DNA of 64,000 nt from positions 372,001 to 436,000 of the forward strand of contig NZ_VFPQ01000002.1 of the NCBI RefSeq assembly GCF_006716785.1. Direction: 5' to 3'. The translations under genes and the position numbers were made by a program. The stretch is from Thermopolyspora flexuosa (GTDB taxonomy: Bacteria; Actinomycetota; Actinomycetes; Streptosporangiales; Streptosporangiaceae). This document shows positions 1 to 7,755 of this stretch, piece after piece. Under the pieces are notes generated by a model. The model had not been told where the DNA came from, searched no databases, and saw only the letters and a list, made by a program, of their open reading frames with translations. How positions within the stretch are numbered: position 1 is the first letter of the stretch; every line of letters begins with the position of its first letter.

Positions 1-120
1 AGAATCACCGGCGTCATGACTTGTTCGCGAAGAACAGGTCCAAGATCAGTTGAGTACCGTCTGCTGTTAGCTCGTTCCTCGGCGATCAGCAGATAAGTAT
101 CGAGGCGCAGGGGGAGAGGT
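1..120. other. Left edge: possible gene end and leader of the restriction gene
   Basis: No complete gene fits here. On the plus strand two frames stay open from base 1 and stop near 51 and 93, so the 3' end of an upstream gene could lie here, but it is too short to identify. The last bases hold a good ribosome binding site (GGGGAGAGG) just before the ATG at 121. A DNA methyltransferase partner for the restriction enzyme, if there is one, must lie to the left of the window. Confidence 0.4.
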
Positions 121-867
121 ATGACCGCCAGTTTCGCCCGAGAGCTTCTAGGCTGGATTGAGAGTAAAGGCAAGTCGAAACTTGTGCCGAACTGTGCAGA
201 TACTGATAGTGATCAATCAGTCAGGTTGGCCAGCGAGATGCTCAATCAGCTCGAGGTTCCTGCGGGCGTCCCTAGCGCTGTCCCGAAAAACCCAGGACCG
301 GCTCTGGAAACCAGAGTAGAAGACGATTTAGCTAAGCAGCTCGTCCAGCGTCAGCCTGATCGAGAATGGCAGGTGAGCCGTGGCCGGGTAGTTACAGACT
401 TTCTGCAGTACCGGCACCTCGATGAGGTGGACACCCTCGTGAAGCGCGATCCAGCGCTTGCTGTTACTATTGGTCGCGATTATCTGATCAGGCCAGACGT
501 TACGGTAGGCATCGCTAGTCCGGACGCGGGATTTCCGTTCCTGCATGCAGCTATTTCCTGCAAGTGGACCATCAGATCTGATCGTGTCCAGAATATTCGT
601 CACGAATTTAACCAGCTGATTCGTCATAGGCGTGGGCGATTGCCTCATCTTGTCACGGTGACTGCGGAGCCGCTTCCGAGCCGTCTACAGGCCATCGCCC
701 GGGGTACCGGCGAGGTTGATGCTGTCTATCACATTGCCTATGACGCACTCGCTGCCGCCGTTGAGAAGGTTGGGAACGCAACACAAAGAGCTGCATGGCA
801 CGAATGCACGCAGCAGCGTCGAGTGCTTAGTTATGAGCACCTTGTGTCAACACTTGTAACCTGGTAA
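121..867 (+). CDS. NgoMIV-like type II restriction endonuclease
   Basis: Predicted type II restriction endonuclease of the NgoMIV/Cfr10I group, a tetrameric family. NgoMIV itself cuts GCCGGC; that this protein has the same specificity is inference. The 248-residue protein carries the family's split PD-(D/E)xK site: Pro125-Asp126, then Ser146-Cys147-Lys148, then Glu162 exactly 13 residues after the Lys, as in the K-X13-E arrangement. Glu63 is a candidate for the extra N-terminal acidic residue. The spacing between Asp126 and Lys148 is shorter than I recall for the founding members. The ATG at 121 follows GGGGAGAGG. The gene is visibly less GC-rich than the rest of the window and uses codons such as ATT, TTA and AGT freely, which suggests recent transfer. 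No methyltransferase is visible next to it. Confidence 0.8.
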   Translation: MTASFARELLGWIESKGKSKLVPNCADTDSDQSVRLASEMLNQLEVPAGVPSAVPKNPGPALETRVEDDLAKQLVQRQPDREWQVSRGRVVTDFLQYRHLDEVDTLVKRDPALAVTIGRDYLIRPDVTVGIASPDAGFPFLHAAISCKWTIRSDRVQNIRHEFNQLIRHRRGRLPHLVTVTAEPLPSRLQAIARGTGEVDAVYHIAYDALAAAVEKVGNATQRAAWHECTQQRRVLSYEHLVSTLVTW

Positions 868-1050
868 TCCGCCCATCTGCGCTCCTCGATTTACTCTCAT
901 ACCGCTTGTCGGTGCGCCTGAGGCGGACTTATATGAGCTTGCGAGTGCAGCGCCTTCATCGTCCGTCCGAGGTCGCTCGTGGCCCCCCATGCGGATTCGG
1001 CGTCATGCAGCTGCTTGATGTTAGGCAGACCCACCTTGTCGGCTGATCTC
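868..1050. other. Stretch without a recognisable gene
   Basis: It separates the restriction gene from the decayed DUF397 copies. A short open frame on the minus strand runs through it from copy 3, but its sequence resembles nothing I know and it has no ribosome binding site. I read it as degenerate DNA. Confidence 0.4.
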
Positions 1051-1150
1051 ATGGGTTGGGCCTGTAAGCTCTCGGATAGCGGATACCGATCCTGCCCTGA
1101 TGGGAAACTGCGACCCGGCTCAGTTGCCGGCGTCGCCGCTGTAGGTGCTT
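1051..1150 (-). pseudogene. Decayed third DUF397 copy
   Basis: Read on the minus strand, this begins with KSTYSGDAGN, the start of the DUF397 core. It then meets TGA where the intact paralogue has the Cys codon TGC of the NCVEV motif. Later pieces of the domain (a GRIGIR-like segment) appear only in another frame. It is therefore a broken tandem copy of the intact gene at 1314-1541. It lies directly downstream of copy 2 in the same orientation, which shows a history of tandem duplication at this locus. Confidence 0.6.
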
Positions 1151-1318
1151 TCACACCCTTGCATTGGCGCGCATCCGGGTAACAAAGTCACGCCAGTCGC
1201 TTTCGCTCACCTCGAGTACGGGGCCTGTGGGGTTCTTCGAGTCGCGGATGGCGACTTGGCCTGATGGGAGGAGAGCGACTTCAACGCAGTTGCCGTTGCT
1301 GCTGTAGCTGCTCTTACG
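1151..1318 (-). pseudogene. DUF397 copy 2 without a start codon
   Basis: An open frame encodes almost a full DUF397 domain: RKSSYSSNGNCVEVALLPSG, then an IRDSKNPTGP segment, then a C-terminal SDWRDFVTRMRANARV. The frame is closed immediately upstream by TGA at 1319-1321, and no start codon precedes the conserved core. It overlaps the last bases of copy 1 in another frame: copy 1 ends ATG-ACG-TAA while copy 2 reads TGA-CGT-AAG. A one-base slip would join the two into a double-domain protein. More simply, a duplication joined the tail of copy 1 to a headless copy 2. Confidence 0.65.
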
Positions 1319-1541
1319 TCATTTCATTCGTACGCATCCAGTTGATGAAGTCACGCCAGTCGCTGCCGTGGATCTCGAGTATGGGGCCTGTGGGGTTCTT
1401 CGAGTCGCGAACGCCGATTCGGCCGGAAGGGAGGAAAGCGACCTCAACGCAGTTACCGGTGTCGCCGCTGTGGCTACTCTTGCGCCACTGAATCCGGGAC
1501 GTACCGTCCCGGATTCTGGCCATCGGCTGAGGGCCGGTCAC
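1314..1541 (-). CDS. DUF397 protein (partner of Scr1/WhiJ-type regulator)
   Basis: Small DUF397 protein of 75 residues with the signature WRKSSHSGDTGNCVEVA, then an RDSKNPTGP segment and a C-terminal DWRDFINWMR helix. In Streptomyces such proteins are encoded next to XRE/DUF5753 regulators (WhiJ-like, Scr1/Scr2) and act as their partner, in a toxin-antitoxin-like or regulatory pair. I chose the GTG at 1541 because GAGGAG lies seven bases upstream. This start overlaps the end of the regulator gene by 68 bases, so translation is probably coupled. An internal ATG at 1523 would still retain the whole domain. Two degraded copies follow immediately downstream. Confidence 0.8.
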   Translation of the reverse strand: MTGPQPMARIRDGTSRIQWRKSSHSGDTGNCVEVAFLPSGRIGVRDSKNPTGPILEIHGSDWRDFINWMRTNEMT

Positions 1542-2391
1542 TACTCATCTCCTCTGCGATCATTGTGATCATTTTTAGCGAATCGGCCTCGGGCAGCGCC
1601 GATGCGCGTAGGTGTTGGAACGCCAACCTATACCTGTGTACCTCAGTTTCGTTCTCCAGATAAAGACCGCCGAGGAGATTCTCCAGGTAGACGACCTCGG
1701 TGACTCCGGGACCGGGGAATTCGAGGACCTCGAACGGGCCGAACATGCCCGTTGATGCGCCGGCGGAGAACGGCAGGACCTGGATCGTGAGGTTCGGTAG
1801 TTCGGCCAGCGTGAGGAGGTGGCGGAGCTGATCGTGCATGACCGTTGGTCCGCCGACCATCTGCCGAAGCGCGGCTTCGCCAAGAACCACCCATAGGTTG
1901 AGCGGATCGGACCGGGTGAGGACGCTCTGGCGAGCGGTTCTGATCTGGACGAACTTCTCGACGTCCTCTCTTCGCTCCCAGGCCCGGCTGCCGCCGACCA
2001 TGGCGAGGGCGTACTCCTTCGTCTGGAGCAGGCCGGGGATGACCTGGTTCTCGTATGACCAGATCTCTTTCGAGGTCGTCTCCAGGCTGAGGAGGTCGGC
2101 GAAGGGGTGGGCGAGGTTCGCTCCGTAGGAGTGCCACCAGCCGCGTTCGCGGGCGCTCTTGGCGAGGGCGATGAGGGCTTTGCGCTGGTCGGGGTCGTCG
2201 AAGGCGTAGAGGTCGAGGAGGTCCTGGATGTCGCCCCAGTGGGCGCGGATCATGCCGTTCTCGATGCGGCTGATCTTGGATTGGGGCCAGTGGAGGCGTT
2301 CGGCGGCGGCTTCGATGGTGAGGCCGGCTTCTCTTCGGATCTTGTTGAGGGCGCTGCCGAGCCACTTGAGGCGGATGGAGTAGTGCGGCAT
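1474..2391 (-). CDS. XRE-family regulator with DUF5753 (Scr1/WhiJ type)
   Basis: Predicted transcription regulator of 305 residues. The N-terminal helix-turn-helix covers about residues 10-65 (AGLTIEAAAERLHWPQSKIS, then a RIENG turn). The remainder matches the DUF5753 ligand-sensor-like domain typical of Streptomyces WhiJ and the antitoxin-like member of the Scr1 system. The ATG at 2391 follows GGGAGGAC. The gene overlaps the DUF397 gene at its 3' end and is divergent from the small ORF plus ATP-binding protein at 2628-3709. This arrangement recalls whiJ/abaA-type loci, where regulator, DUF397 protein and SpoIIAB-like ATPase occur together. Confidence 0.85.
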   Translation of the reverse strand: MPHYSIRLKWLGSALNKIRREAGLTIEAAAERLHWPQSKISRIENGMIRAHWGDIQDLLDLYAFDDPDQRKALIALAKSARERGWWHSYGANLAHPFADLLSLETTSKEIWSYENQVIPGLLQTKEYALAMVGGSRAWERREDVEKFVQIRTARQSVLTRSDPLNLWVVLGEAALRQMVGGPTVMHDQLRHLLTLAELPNLTIQVLPFSAGASTGMFGPFEVLEFPGPGVTEVVYLENLLGGLYLENETEVHRYRLAFQHLRASALPEADSLKMITMIAEEMSSDRPSADGQNPGRYVPDSVAQE

Positions 2392-2627
2392 CGAGTCCTC
2401 CCGTGGGGGTTCACGCCGAGGCGGCGATGCGGGTAGGCAACCTTTCGACGCAAAGGGCTTGCGAGTCGTGAAGCCTTCGGTCATTGTGACAGACGCAGTC
2501 ACTGATCGTGCTTGAACACATTCATTGGGTGACTGCAATGTCCAGGTCTGGGAGCGAGTGACCGAAAAGCCGCGCCCTGTCGGTTGCTCGGCCAGGCCAA
2601 CGATCGGTACCTGCGAAAGGCTTCACG

Positions 2628-3137
2628 ATGGTGAGAACCGTGAGGGAGGCCGACTGCGTCGGCGCGGGGCCGTCGGCCGGGTGGCCGCATGGAAGGCCGC
2701 CTGCGGGGATCGCGGGGGAGAGGCCACAGGGGTCGGGCTCGTCCGGCGGTGGTACGGCGGGGCATTTCGGGCCTGCGGCGCAGGGCGCCTCGGCTCGCCA
2801 CGACGGGGACGCCGGGCACGCCGCGGATGGTGAGGCCGGGGGATCACCGGAGTGGCCGGGGGAGCGGTTATCCGAGTGGATCGTGTGGTACGGGCGGGCC
2901 ACGCGCAGATGGTGGGCCCTGCCGCCAGAGCGGTACCGGCACACGGGTAGCCTCATCGAAGCGGGCGGTCCAGGAGAACTGGCGGAGCGTATCCGGCAAA
3001 TCGAGTGGGTCCGTTCGCGGTTCGACCAACGCAGGGACGGGCCGTCGCGTACCGGCTCGGCGGACCGGAGGCCGCGGTCGTACGGCGGGCCGGCCTGGCG
3101 CGCGGGCCGCGAGGCGGACGGGCGGTGCCGGGCATGA
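2628..3137 (+). CDS. Hypothetical protein coupled to ATP-binding protein
   Basis: Open frame of 169 residues beginning with ATG seven bases after GAAAGG. The first ~75 residues are low-complexity Gly/Ala/Pro. The central part (WIVWYGRATRRWWALP, then GSLIEAGGPGELAERIRQIE) resembles short actinobacterial proteins found next to SpoIIAB-like ATPases and XRE regulators; this resemblance is from memory. Its stop overlaps an ATG of the next frame as ATGA at 3134-3137, suggesting translational coupling. The low-complexity ends may be an annotation artefact. Function unknown. Confidence 0.5.
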   Translation: MVRTVREADCVGAGPSAGWPHGRPPAGIAGERPQGSGSSGGGTAGHFGPAAQGASARHDGDAGHAADGEAGGSPEWPGERLSEWIVWYGRATRRWWALPPERYRHTGSLIEAGGPGELAERIRQIEWVRSRFDQRRDGPSRTGSADRRPRSYGGPAWRAGREADGRCRA

Positions 3138-3709
3138 AGGGCGCGTTGTCGCACATGGCGACGCGCGTCCGAGGGATGGGGCTCGCCGTCGAGGCCGTCG
3201 TCGTCCGGTTCCGCCGGGGGCGGACACGGGGGCACGGACACGCAGCCGGTACGGCGCTGCCGTACCGGCGGGGGGAGCAGGGGCGGGACCCGGTGACGAT
3301 CAGCCGAACGTTCGCTGCGGCGTACGACCAGGTGAGGGCCGCACGGGAGTTCGTGCGAGAGCAGGTGGGGGATCACCCGCGTGCGTACGACCTCATGCTG
3401 GTCACCAGCGAACTCGCGGGCAACGCGGTACAGCACGGCGGGCGGCGCGACGGGACCGCGCAGGAGTTCGTGGTGTCGGTGACCGTCGCCACCGACCGGG
3501 TGATCGTCGCCGTGCGGGACGGGGGCATGACGGGCATTCCGCACGTGCTGCCGTACGACGAGGGGTCGATCGGCGGCCGCGGTCTCGCCCTGGTGGAGAT
3601 GCTGTCGAAGCGGTGGGGGTTCGAGCGGGACACGGACGGCACCGTGGTGTGGGCCGAGCTCGACGAGTCCGGCGGCGAGGAGGTGCCCGCCCCGATCATC
3701 CCCTGGTGA
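3134..3709 (+). CDS. SpoIIAB/RsbW-like ATP-binding protein
   Basis: Predicted GHKL ATP-binding protein of the anti-sigma-factor/serine-kinase type common in actinomycetes. The ATP site is visible: N-box TSELAGNAVQHG, G1 box VRDGG and G2 box GGRGLALVEML. The domain starts near the sequence TISRTF encoded from 3293, so a GTG start at 3293 (138 residues) is possible. I list the ATG at 3134 (191 residues) because it overlaps the preceding stop as ATGA. The extra N-terminal 53 residues are Arg-rich and without a known domain. Together with the divergent XRE/DUF397 pair it may form a whiJ/abaA-like developmental regulatory locus. Confidence 0.75.
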   Translation: MKGALSHMATRVRGMGLAVEAVVVRFRRGRTRGHGHAAGTALPYRRGEQGRDPVTISRTFAAAYDQVRAAREFVREQVGDHPRAYDLMLVTSELAGNAVQHGGRRDGTAQEFVVSVTVATDRVIVAVRDGGMTGIPHVLPYDEGSIGGRGLALVEMLSKRWGFERDTDGTVVWAELDESGGEEVPAPIIPW

Positions 3710-3768
3710 TCCGGCCACGCGTCGTCACACCGTCGACGAGGCCGGTGTGGCGCGCCCGGGACTCGCTC

Positions 3769-4152
3769 CTACTCGAGGAACACGAAGGACAGCGCGAGCA
3801 TCCCGAGAGCGACGAGCAGGGACAACACCGCCCCCAGAATCCGGCGTATCCGAGCGGCCCGCGTCAGCCGCGGCGGCGCCGACGGGTCCGTCTCGTCCGA
3901 GGACTCGCCGGTCCGCGCGTCGGCGGCGTCGCCCGCGGGGAGGGCACCGCGCCGCTCGCCCTCGCCGTCCCGGCCTGCCGGCCGTACCTCTCCGACGTGT
4001 TCCTCAGCTTCGTCGGGTTCCCGAGGCCCGACCTCCGCCACACCGCCTCCCGGCACGACTTCCCTCGCCTGCCGCCATCCCACGGCCGACAGCACTGTAG
4101 CCGCTCGTCGCGATCGGCGGCCGGGATTCGGCCGAGCCTCCGGCGGGGCCAC
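3769..4152 (-). CDS. Small C-terminally anchored membrane protein, unknown function
   Basis: Open frame of up to 127 residues. The N-terminal two thirds are polar and rich in Glu, Arg, Gly and Pro. The C-terminus is a clear transmembrane helix (LGAVLSLLVALGMLALSFVF) ending one residue later, with basic residues just before it (RAARIRR), so the N-terminus probably stays in the cytoplasm. The GTG start used here lacks a strong ribosome binding site and a later start is possible. I do not recognise a family. Confidence 0.45.
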   Translation of the reverse strand: MAPPEARPNPGRRSRRAATVLSAVGWRQAREVVPGGGVAEVGPREPDEAEEHVGEVRPAGRDGEGERRGALPAGDAADARTGESSDETDPSAPPRLTRAARIRRILGAVLSLLVALGMLALSFVFLE

Positions 4153-4266
4153 ATCGGCCCAGGTCGCGGCGGGTGGCCGACCCGTCCGAGGCGAACCCGC
4201 CGGTCCCGGCGCGGTACGGCACGGCGGTGCCGGCCACGGGCGCGAACGGCCGGCGGCCGGGCAAGG

Positions 4267-4698
4267 TCAGCGGACCTTGGCTCCGTACACGTGGTCGACC
4301 GTCATCTTCACGAGCACCCTGCGATCGGAGACCATGGCGGCCCGGTACTCCTCCCAGTCCGGGTGCTCCCCGGCGGCCTTGCGGTAGTACTCCACCAGGG
4401 CCTCGACCTCCGGGCCGTACGGATCGGTGCTCGGCCCGATGATCGTCACCGTGCCCTCGGCGGTCGCCCACGACCAGCCGTCCGCGCTGGTGACCTCGAG
4501 CGCCGCGCGGGGGTCGCGGCGCAGGTTCTTCGTCTTGATCCGGTCCTCGGTCGTCGAGATGTAGATGACGTTCGCCTCGCGGTCGTAGTACGGCGTCACG
4601 GGCGAGAGCTGCGGACGGCCGTCCGGCTTGATCGTCGCGAGCACGCCGAGCCTGCTCTGCGCGAGCAGGTCGCGGAGATCGTAGGACGCGTCACTCAT
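4267..4698 (-). CDS. PPOX-class F420/FMN-dependent oxidoreductase-like protein
   Basis: A 143-residue split beta-barrel flavin/deazaflavin-binding protein of the pyridoxamine-5'-phosphate-oxidase-like superfamily, most like the F420-dependent actinobacterial members related to Rv1155. Typical features are LGVLATIKPDGRPQLSPV at residues 16-33, the IYISTTEDRIKTKNLRRDPR segment that forms the cofactor phosphate site, and the short C-terminal strand ending HVYGAKVR. The ATG at 4698 begins at the normal family position; a longer frame to 4758 has no homology-like sequence. Substrate unknown. It stands alone, on the same strand as the VOC/DinB pair. Confidence 0.8.
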   Translation of the reverse strand: MSDASYDLRDLLAQSRLGVLATIKPDGRPQLSPVTPYYDREANVIYISTTEDRIKTKNLRRDPRAALEVTSADGWSWATAEGTVTIIGPSTDPYGPEVEALVEYYRKAAGEHPDWEEYRAAMVSDRRVLVKMTVDHVYGAKVR

Positions 4699-4833
4699 GT
4701 CCGGAGCAACAGCGAGATCGCGCCGGCTTGTTCCAGGGGCCGCGCGACGGCCGGCCACCCGCCGCCCGCCACCGGGGCGGCCAGGCGGGTGACCGGCCGT
4801 GTCGCCGGGCCGTACGGCTGTCGCCCGGGCGGG

Positions 4834-5295
4834 TCAGTCGAGGCAGAACTCGTTGCCCTCGGGGTCGGCCATGACGATGTGGCCCGCGTCGAGCGGAGGC
4901 CGCGGGTCGTGGCGGTGGAGGCGCTTGGCGCCGAGGGCGACGAGGCGGTCGCACTCGGCCTCGAGGGCGGCCATGCGTTCCTCGCCCCGCAGGCCGGGGG
5001 CGACGCGAACGTCCAGGTGGACACGGTTCTTGACCGTCTTGCCCTCGGGCACCCGCTGGAAGAACAGGCGCGGGCCGCGGCCCTCCGGGTCCTCGATCGC
5101 CGAGCGGGAGTTGCGCTGTTCCTCGGGTACGCCGATGCGGGCGAGGAACTCGTCCCAGGCGGCGAGCGGGTCGGCGCCCTCGGGGAGGTCGACGCCGGGC
5201 GGGGCCGGGTGCACGTAGCCGAGCACCTCGCGCCAGAAGATCGACAGGGCGCGCGGGTCGTGGCAGTCGAAGGTGATCTGGATCCGGCGGCTCAT
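4834..5295 (-). CDS. VOC-family (glyoxalase-like) protein
   Basis: A 153-residue glyoxalase-like domain protein. It begins with IQITFDCHDPRALSIFWREVLGY and ends with the typical ADPEGNEFCLD. The central VHLDVRV strand and the two half-repeats fit the vicinal-oxygen-chelate fold. The enzyme activity cannot be assigned; metal-dependent resistance or isomerase functions occur in the family. The ATG at 5295 overlaps the stop of the upstream DinB gene as ATGA, so the two are translationally coupled. Confidence 0.85.
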   Translation of the reverse strand: MSRRIQITFDCHDPRALSIFWREVLGYVHPAPPGVDLPEGADPLAAWDEFLARIGVPEEQRNSRSAIEDPEGRGPRLFFQRVPEGKTVKNRVHLDVRVAPGLRGEERMAALEAECDRLVALGAKRLHRHDPRPPLDAGHIVMADPEGNEFCLD

Positions 5296-5882
5296 CGGTT
5301 CGCTCCCGTGGTGGTGGCGGCGTTCGTGTGCAGGTACAGGTCGCGCAGCAGGCACACCTCGGCGAGGTGGTGGATCAGCTCGCGGTGGATGTGCAGCACC
5401 AGGTCGGCCATGGTCAGCTCGGGGTAGGGCTCCTTCGGGCCGACCTTGGCCCGCAGCTCGTGGTCACCGAGGCCGCGTACCCCGGCCAGCCAGGTCTCGA
5501 CCTGGGCGTCGAGCTGCTCGAGCGCGGCCGCGGCCGTGCCCGCGTACGCCCACGTCTCGTACGACGCCGGCGGCGCGCCGAAGTGGGCGGCGTTGCGCAC
5601 GGCGAGCACGCCGACGATGACGTGGCCGAGCCGCCAGGCGATCGTGGTGAACGGCGACGGGTCGGGCTGCGGGAAGGCGTAGTCGATGGTGAAGTCGCCG
5701 GCGCCCGCCTGCACGGGGGCGGTCGAGGTGCCGCGCGGCCGTACGCTCCAGGCGTCCGGCACCGGTGACCAGAGGTACTCGTCGTCGGTGAGGCCCGCGA
5801 GCCGGTCCCGGATCTGGTGGTTCCAGTGCCATTCCCACTGGTCGCACAGGATGCGGTTCCAGCCGCGTTCGGTTGTGTCCAT
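5292..5882 (-). CDS. DinB-family protein
   Basis: A 196-residue DinB/YfiT-like four-helix-bundle protein, a superfamily that includes metal-dependent thiol transferases such as mycothiol-dependent maleylpyruvate isomerase. Histidines that could form the metal site are seen near the middle (RLGHVIVGVL) and near the C-terminus (LHIHRELIHHLAEVCLLRDL). Substrate unknown. It is divergent from the WYL regulator at 5936 across 53 bases and is coupled to the VOC gene. The WYL protein may therefore control this pair. Confidence 0.8.
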   Translation of the reverse strand: MDTTERGWNRILCDQWEWHWNHQIRDRLAGLTDDEYLWSPVPDAWSVRPRGTSTAPVQAGAGDFTIDYAFPQPDPSPFTTIAWRLGHVIVGVLAVRNAAHFGAPPASYETWAYAGTAAAALEQLDAQVETWLAGVRGLGDHELRAKVGPKEPYPELTMADLVLHIHRELIHHLAEVCLLRDLYLHTNAATTTGANR

Positions 5883-5935
5883 GCGGCCACTCTTCCCCGT
5901 GAAGCGGACAGGATCGGTCCGCTATCGTCGGCGAC

Positions 5936-6952
5936 ATGGACGGCACGGCACCGGTGGGCGACGAGCGGGGCACGACCGAGCGGGTGCTCGCCCTGCTCGG
6001 GCTGCTCCAGCAGCGGCAGGTGTGGAGCGGCCCGGAGCTCGCCGAGCGGCTCGGGGTCACGCCGCGCACGGTACGGCGGGACGTGGAACGGCTGCGCGCG
6101 CTCGGCTACCCGGTGCACGCCGAGCGCGGCGCCGGCGGCGGCTACCGGCTCGGCCGCGGCCAGGACCTGCCGCCGCTGCTGCTCGACGACGAGGAGGCGA
6201 TCGCCACGGCGGTCTCGCTGCTCGCGGGCGCGGGCGGCGCGGTCGCGGGGGCCGGGGAGGCCGCGCTGCGCGCGCTGACCAAGCTCGACCGGGTGCTGCC
6301 CACCCGGCTGCGGCACGAGGTGCGCGCGCTCGCCGCGTCGGTGGAGTCGTTCGGCGGCGGGGGCCGCACCCCGGTGGACGCCGAGACGCTGATGACGCTG
6401 GCCCGGGCGTGCCGGGACGAGGTGGAGGTCGAGTTCGCCTACCCGTCCGGGGGCGAGGTGCGCCGCCGGCGGGTCGAGCCGTACCGGCTGGTCACCTCCG
6501 ACCGGCGCTGGTACCTGTTCGCCTACGACCTCGACCGCGCCGACTGGCGCAGCTTCCGGGTCGATCGCATGTCGGACGTGTCGGCACGAACCTGGCGGTT
6601 CCGGCCGCGCCCGGCCCCGGACGCCGCCGCCTACGTGCAGGAGGGCGTGACGAGCCGCGTCTATCCGCACCAGGCGCGGTTCCTCGTGCACGCGCCCGCC
6701 GAGACGGTGCGCGCGCAGATCCCGCCGTCGGCCGCCGTGGTACGGCCGAGCGGGCCCGGCCGCTGCGAGGTCCAGGCCGGTGCCGCCGACCTCGACCTCC
6801 TGCTCCTGCACATGGCCCGGCTCGGGCACGACTTCGAGGTGCTCGACCCGCCCGAGCTCGCCGAACGCTGCCACGCGCTCGCCCGGCGGCTGCTCGCGGC
6901 CGCGGACCCGCGGGCGCCGGAGCCCGCGGCACGGGCCTCCGCATCCGGATGA
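5936..6952 (+). CDS. YafY/PafBC-type WYL-domain transcription regulator
   Basis: A 338-residue DeoR/HTH_11 plus WYL regulator. The winged helix covers about residues 10-75 (GPELAERLGVTPRTVRRDVE) and is followed by GAGGGYRLGRG. The WYL domain runs over about residues 155-240 (VEFAYPSGGEV, then RRWYLFAYDLDRADWRSFRV) with a WCX-like C-terminal domain after it. WYL domains sense ligands or single-stranded nucleic acid. The gene is divergent from the DinB/VOC pair, its likely target. It uses the GTA-CGG Val-Arg codon pair twice (near 6070 and 6748), part of the window-wide hexamer bias. Confidence 0.88.
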   Translation: MDGTAPVGDERGTTERVLALLGLLQQRQVWSGPELAERLGVTPRTVRRDVERLRALGYPVHAERGAGGGYRLGRGQDLPPLLLDDEEAIATAVSLLAGAGGAVAGAGEAALRALTKLDRVLPTRLRHEVRALAASVESFGGGGRTPVDAETLMTLARACRDEVEVEFAYPSGGEVRRRRVEPYRLVTSDRRWYLFAYDLDRADWRSFRVDRMSDVSARTWRFRPRPAPDAAAYVQEGVTSRVYPHQARFLVHAPAETVRAQIPPSAAVVRPSGPGRCEVQAGAADLDLLLLHMARLGHDFEVLDPPELAERCHALARRLLAAADPRAPEPAARASASG

Positions 6953-6965
6953 ACCCGGCGCGGCG

Positions 6966-7249
6966 TCACGTCGGCAGGGCCGGGTGCTCGTAGGTGAGCG
7001 CCACGCCGCCCAGCGCGCCGATCTTCTCGCTCAGGTACGCGTACCGGTCCGCGGTGGTACGGCACGGCACCGAGACGACCGGGTTTCGCCCCGCCGGTGA
7101 TCGCCGCCTGCGAACCGCACCTCGCGGCAGGCCGCCACCGCCCGGCCGGTCTCGGCGAGGGCGTGCGGGGCGACGGTGTGCCGGCGCATCGCCTCGACCC
7201 CGTGGCCGAGCGGCGCGTGGTCGTACGCCACGTCGGCCGTTCCGGCCAT
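6966..7249 (-). pseudogene. Possible frameshifted small gene
   Basis: On the minus strand a frame from 7249 starts with MAGTADVAYDHAPLGHGVEA and reads a protein-like stretch up to about 7100, then turns into Arg-rich nonsense. A second frame takes over with protein-like sequence (TADRYAYLSEKIGALGGVAL) up to a stop at 6966. The switch suggests one gene of about 95 residues broken by a frameshift, natural or a sequencing error. I do not recognise the family. Confidence 0.3.
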
Positions 7250-7755
7250 TGCCGCACCACCGGCGGGAACGGAAAACGGGACGCCAGGGGGTATGCGGCA
7301 GGGTGGCCGAAAGGCATTCCCGGCCGTTCCACGGCCGATTTCGGAAAGGCGGCGGCCCGGGGTGTGTCATGTCGTGTCAGGCGAACGTCACGCCGCCGGA
7401 TACGGCGAGGCCAGGCAGGAAAGCCGTGGGTACGGCCCGTGTTTTCGCAGACGGCGATTCTCCGGTTCGGGCGACGTGTCCCGCCAAGTCGCCGGTGGCC
7501 CTCGGTCCTGCCGTACCGTGCCGGACGGTCCATGGCACTCGCAGGCCGGCCTGCGGCGATGGGCGTGACGCGCGGGTTCGCGGGTGACGGTGCCATACCG
7601 ACGCGCATCAGGAGGGCCGGGGATCAGGGCGGTGGCGGGAACCCGACAGGCCATCGGCGCGGCATATCACAGGGGGCGCGGAACGGCAACTCAATTATTC
7701 GATGGCCCAAAAATTCAGTTTAGCCGGAAAGGACACACGATCTAGGCTTCCCGAT
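7250..7755. other. Intergenic region upstream of the vWA/ARPP-1 pair
   Basis: About 500 bases without a gene I can support. The right end (about 7685-7730) is locally AT-rich (AACTCAATTATTCGATGG) and probably holds the promoter of the vWA gene. A GGAAAGGA lies near 7725-7732 but is too far from the ATG at 7756 to decide the start. Confidence 0.4.

Noticed and set aside
1151-1541. Programmed frameshift joining DUF397 copies 1 and 2 into a double-domain protein
   Set aside because: No slippery heptamer or downstream structure is seen at the junction; decay after duplication is simpler, and copy 3 is clearly broken.
2689-5427. A 912-codon open frame on the plus strand across several small genes
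   Set aside because: Its composition is Arg/Gly/Pro-rich shadow sequence and it runs antisense to recognisable proteins (PPOX, VOC) and through the SpoIIAB-like gene; no domain or ribosome binding site.
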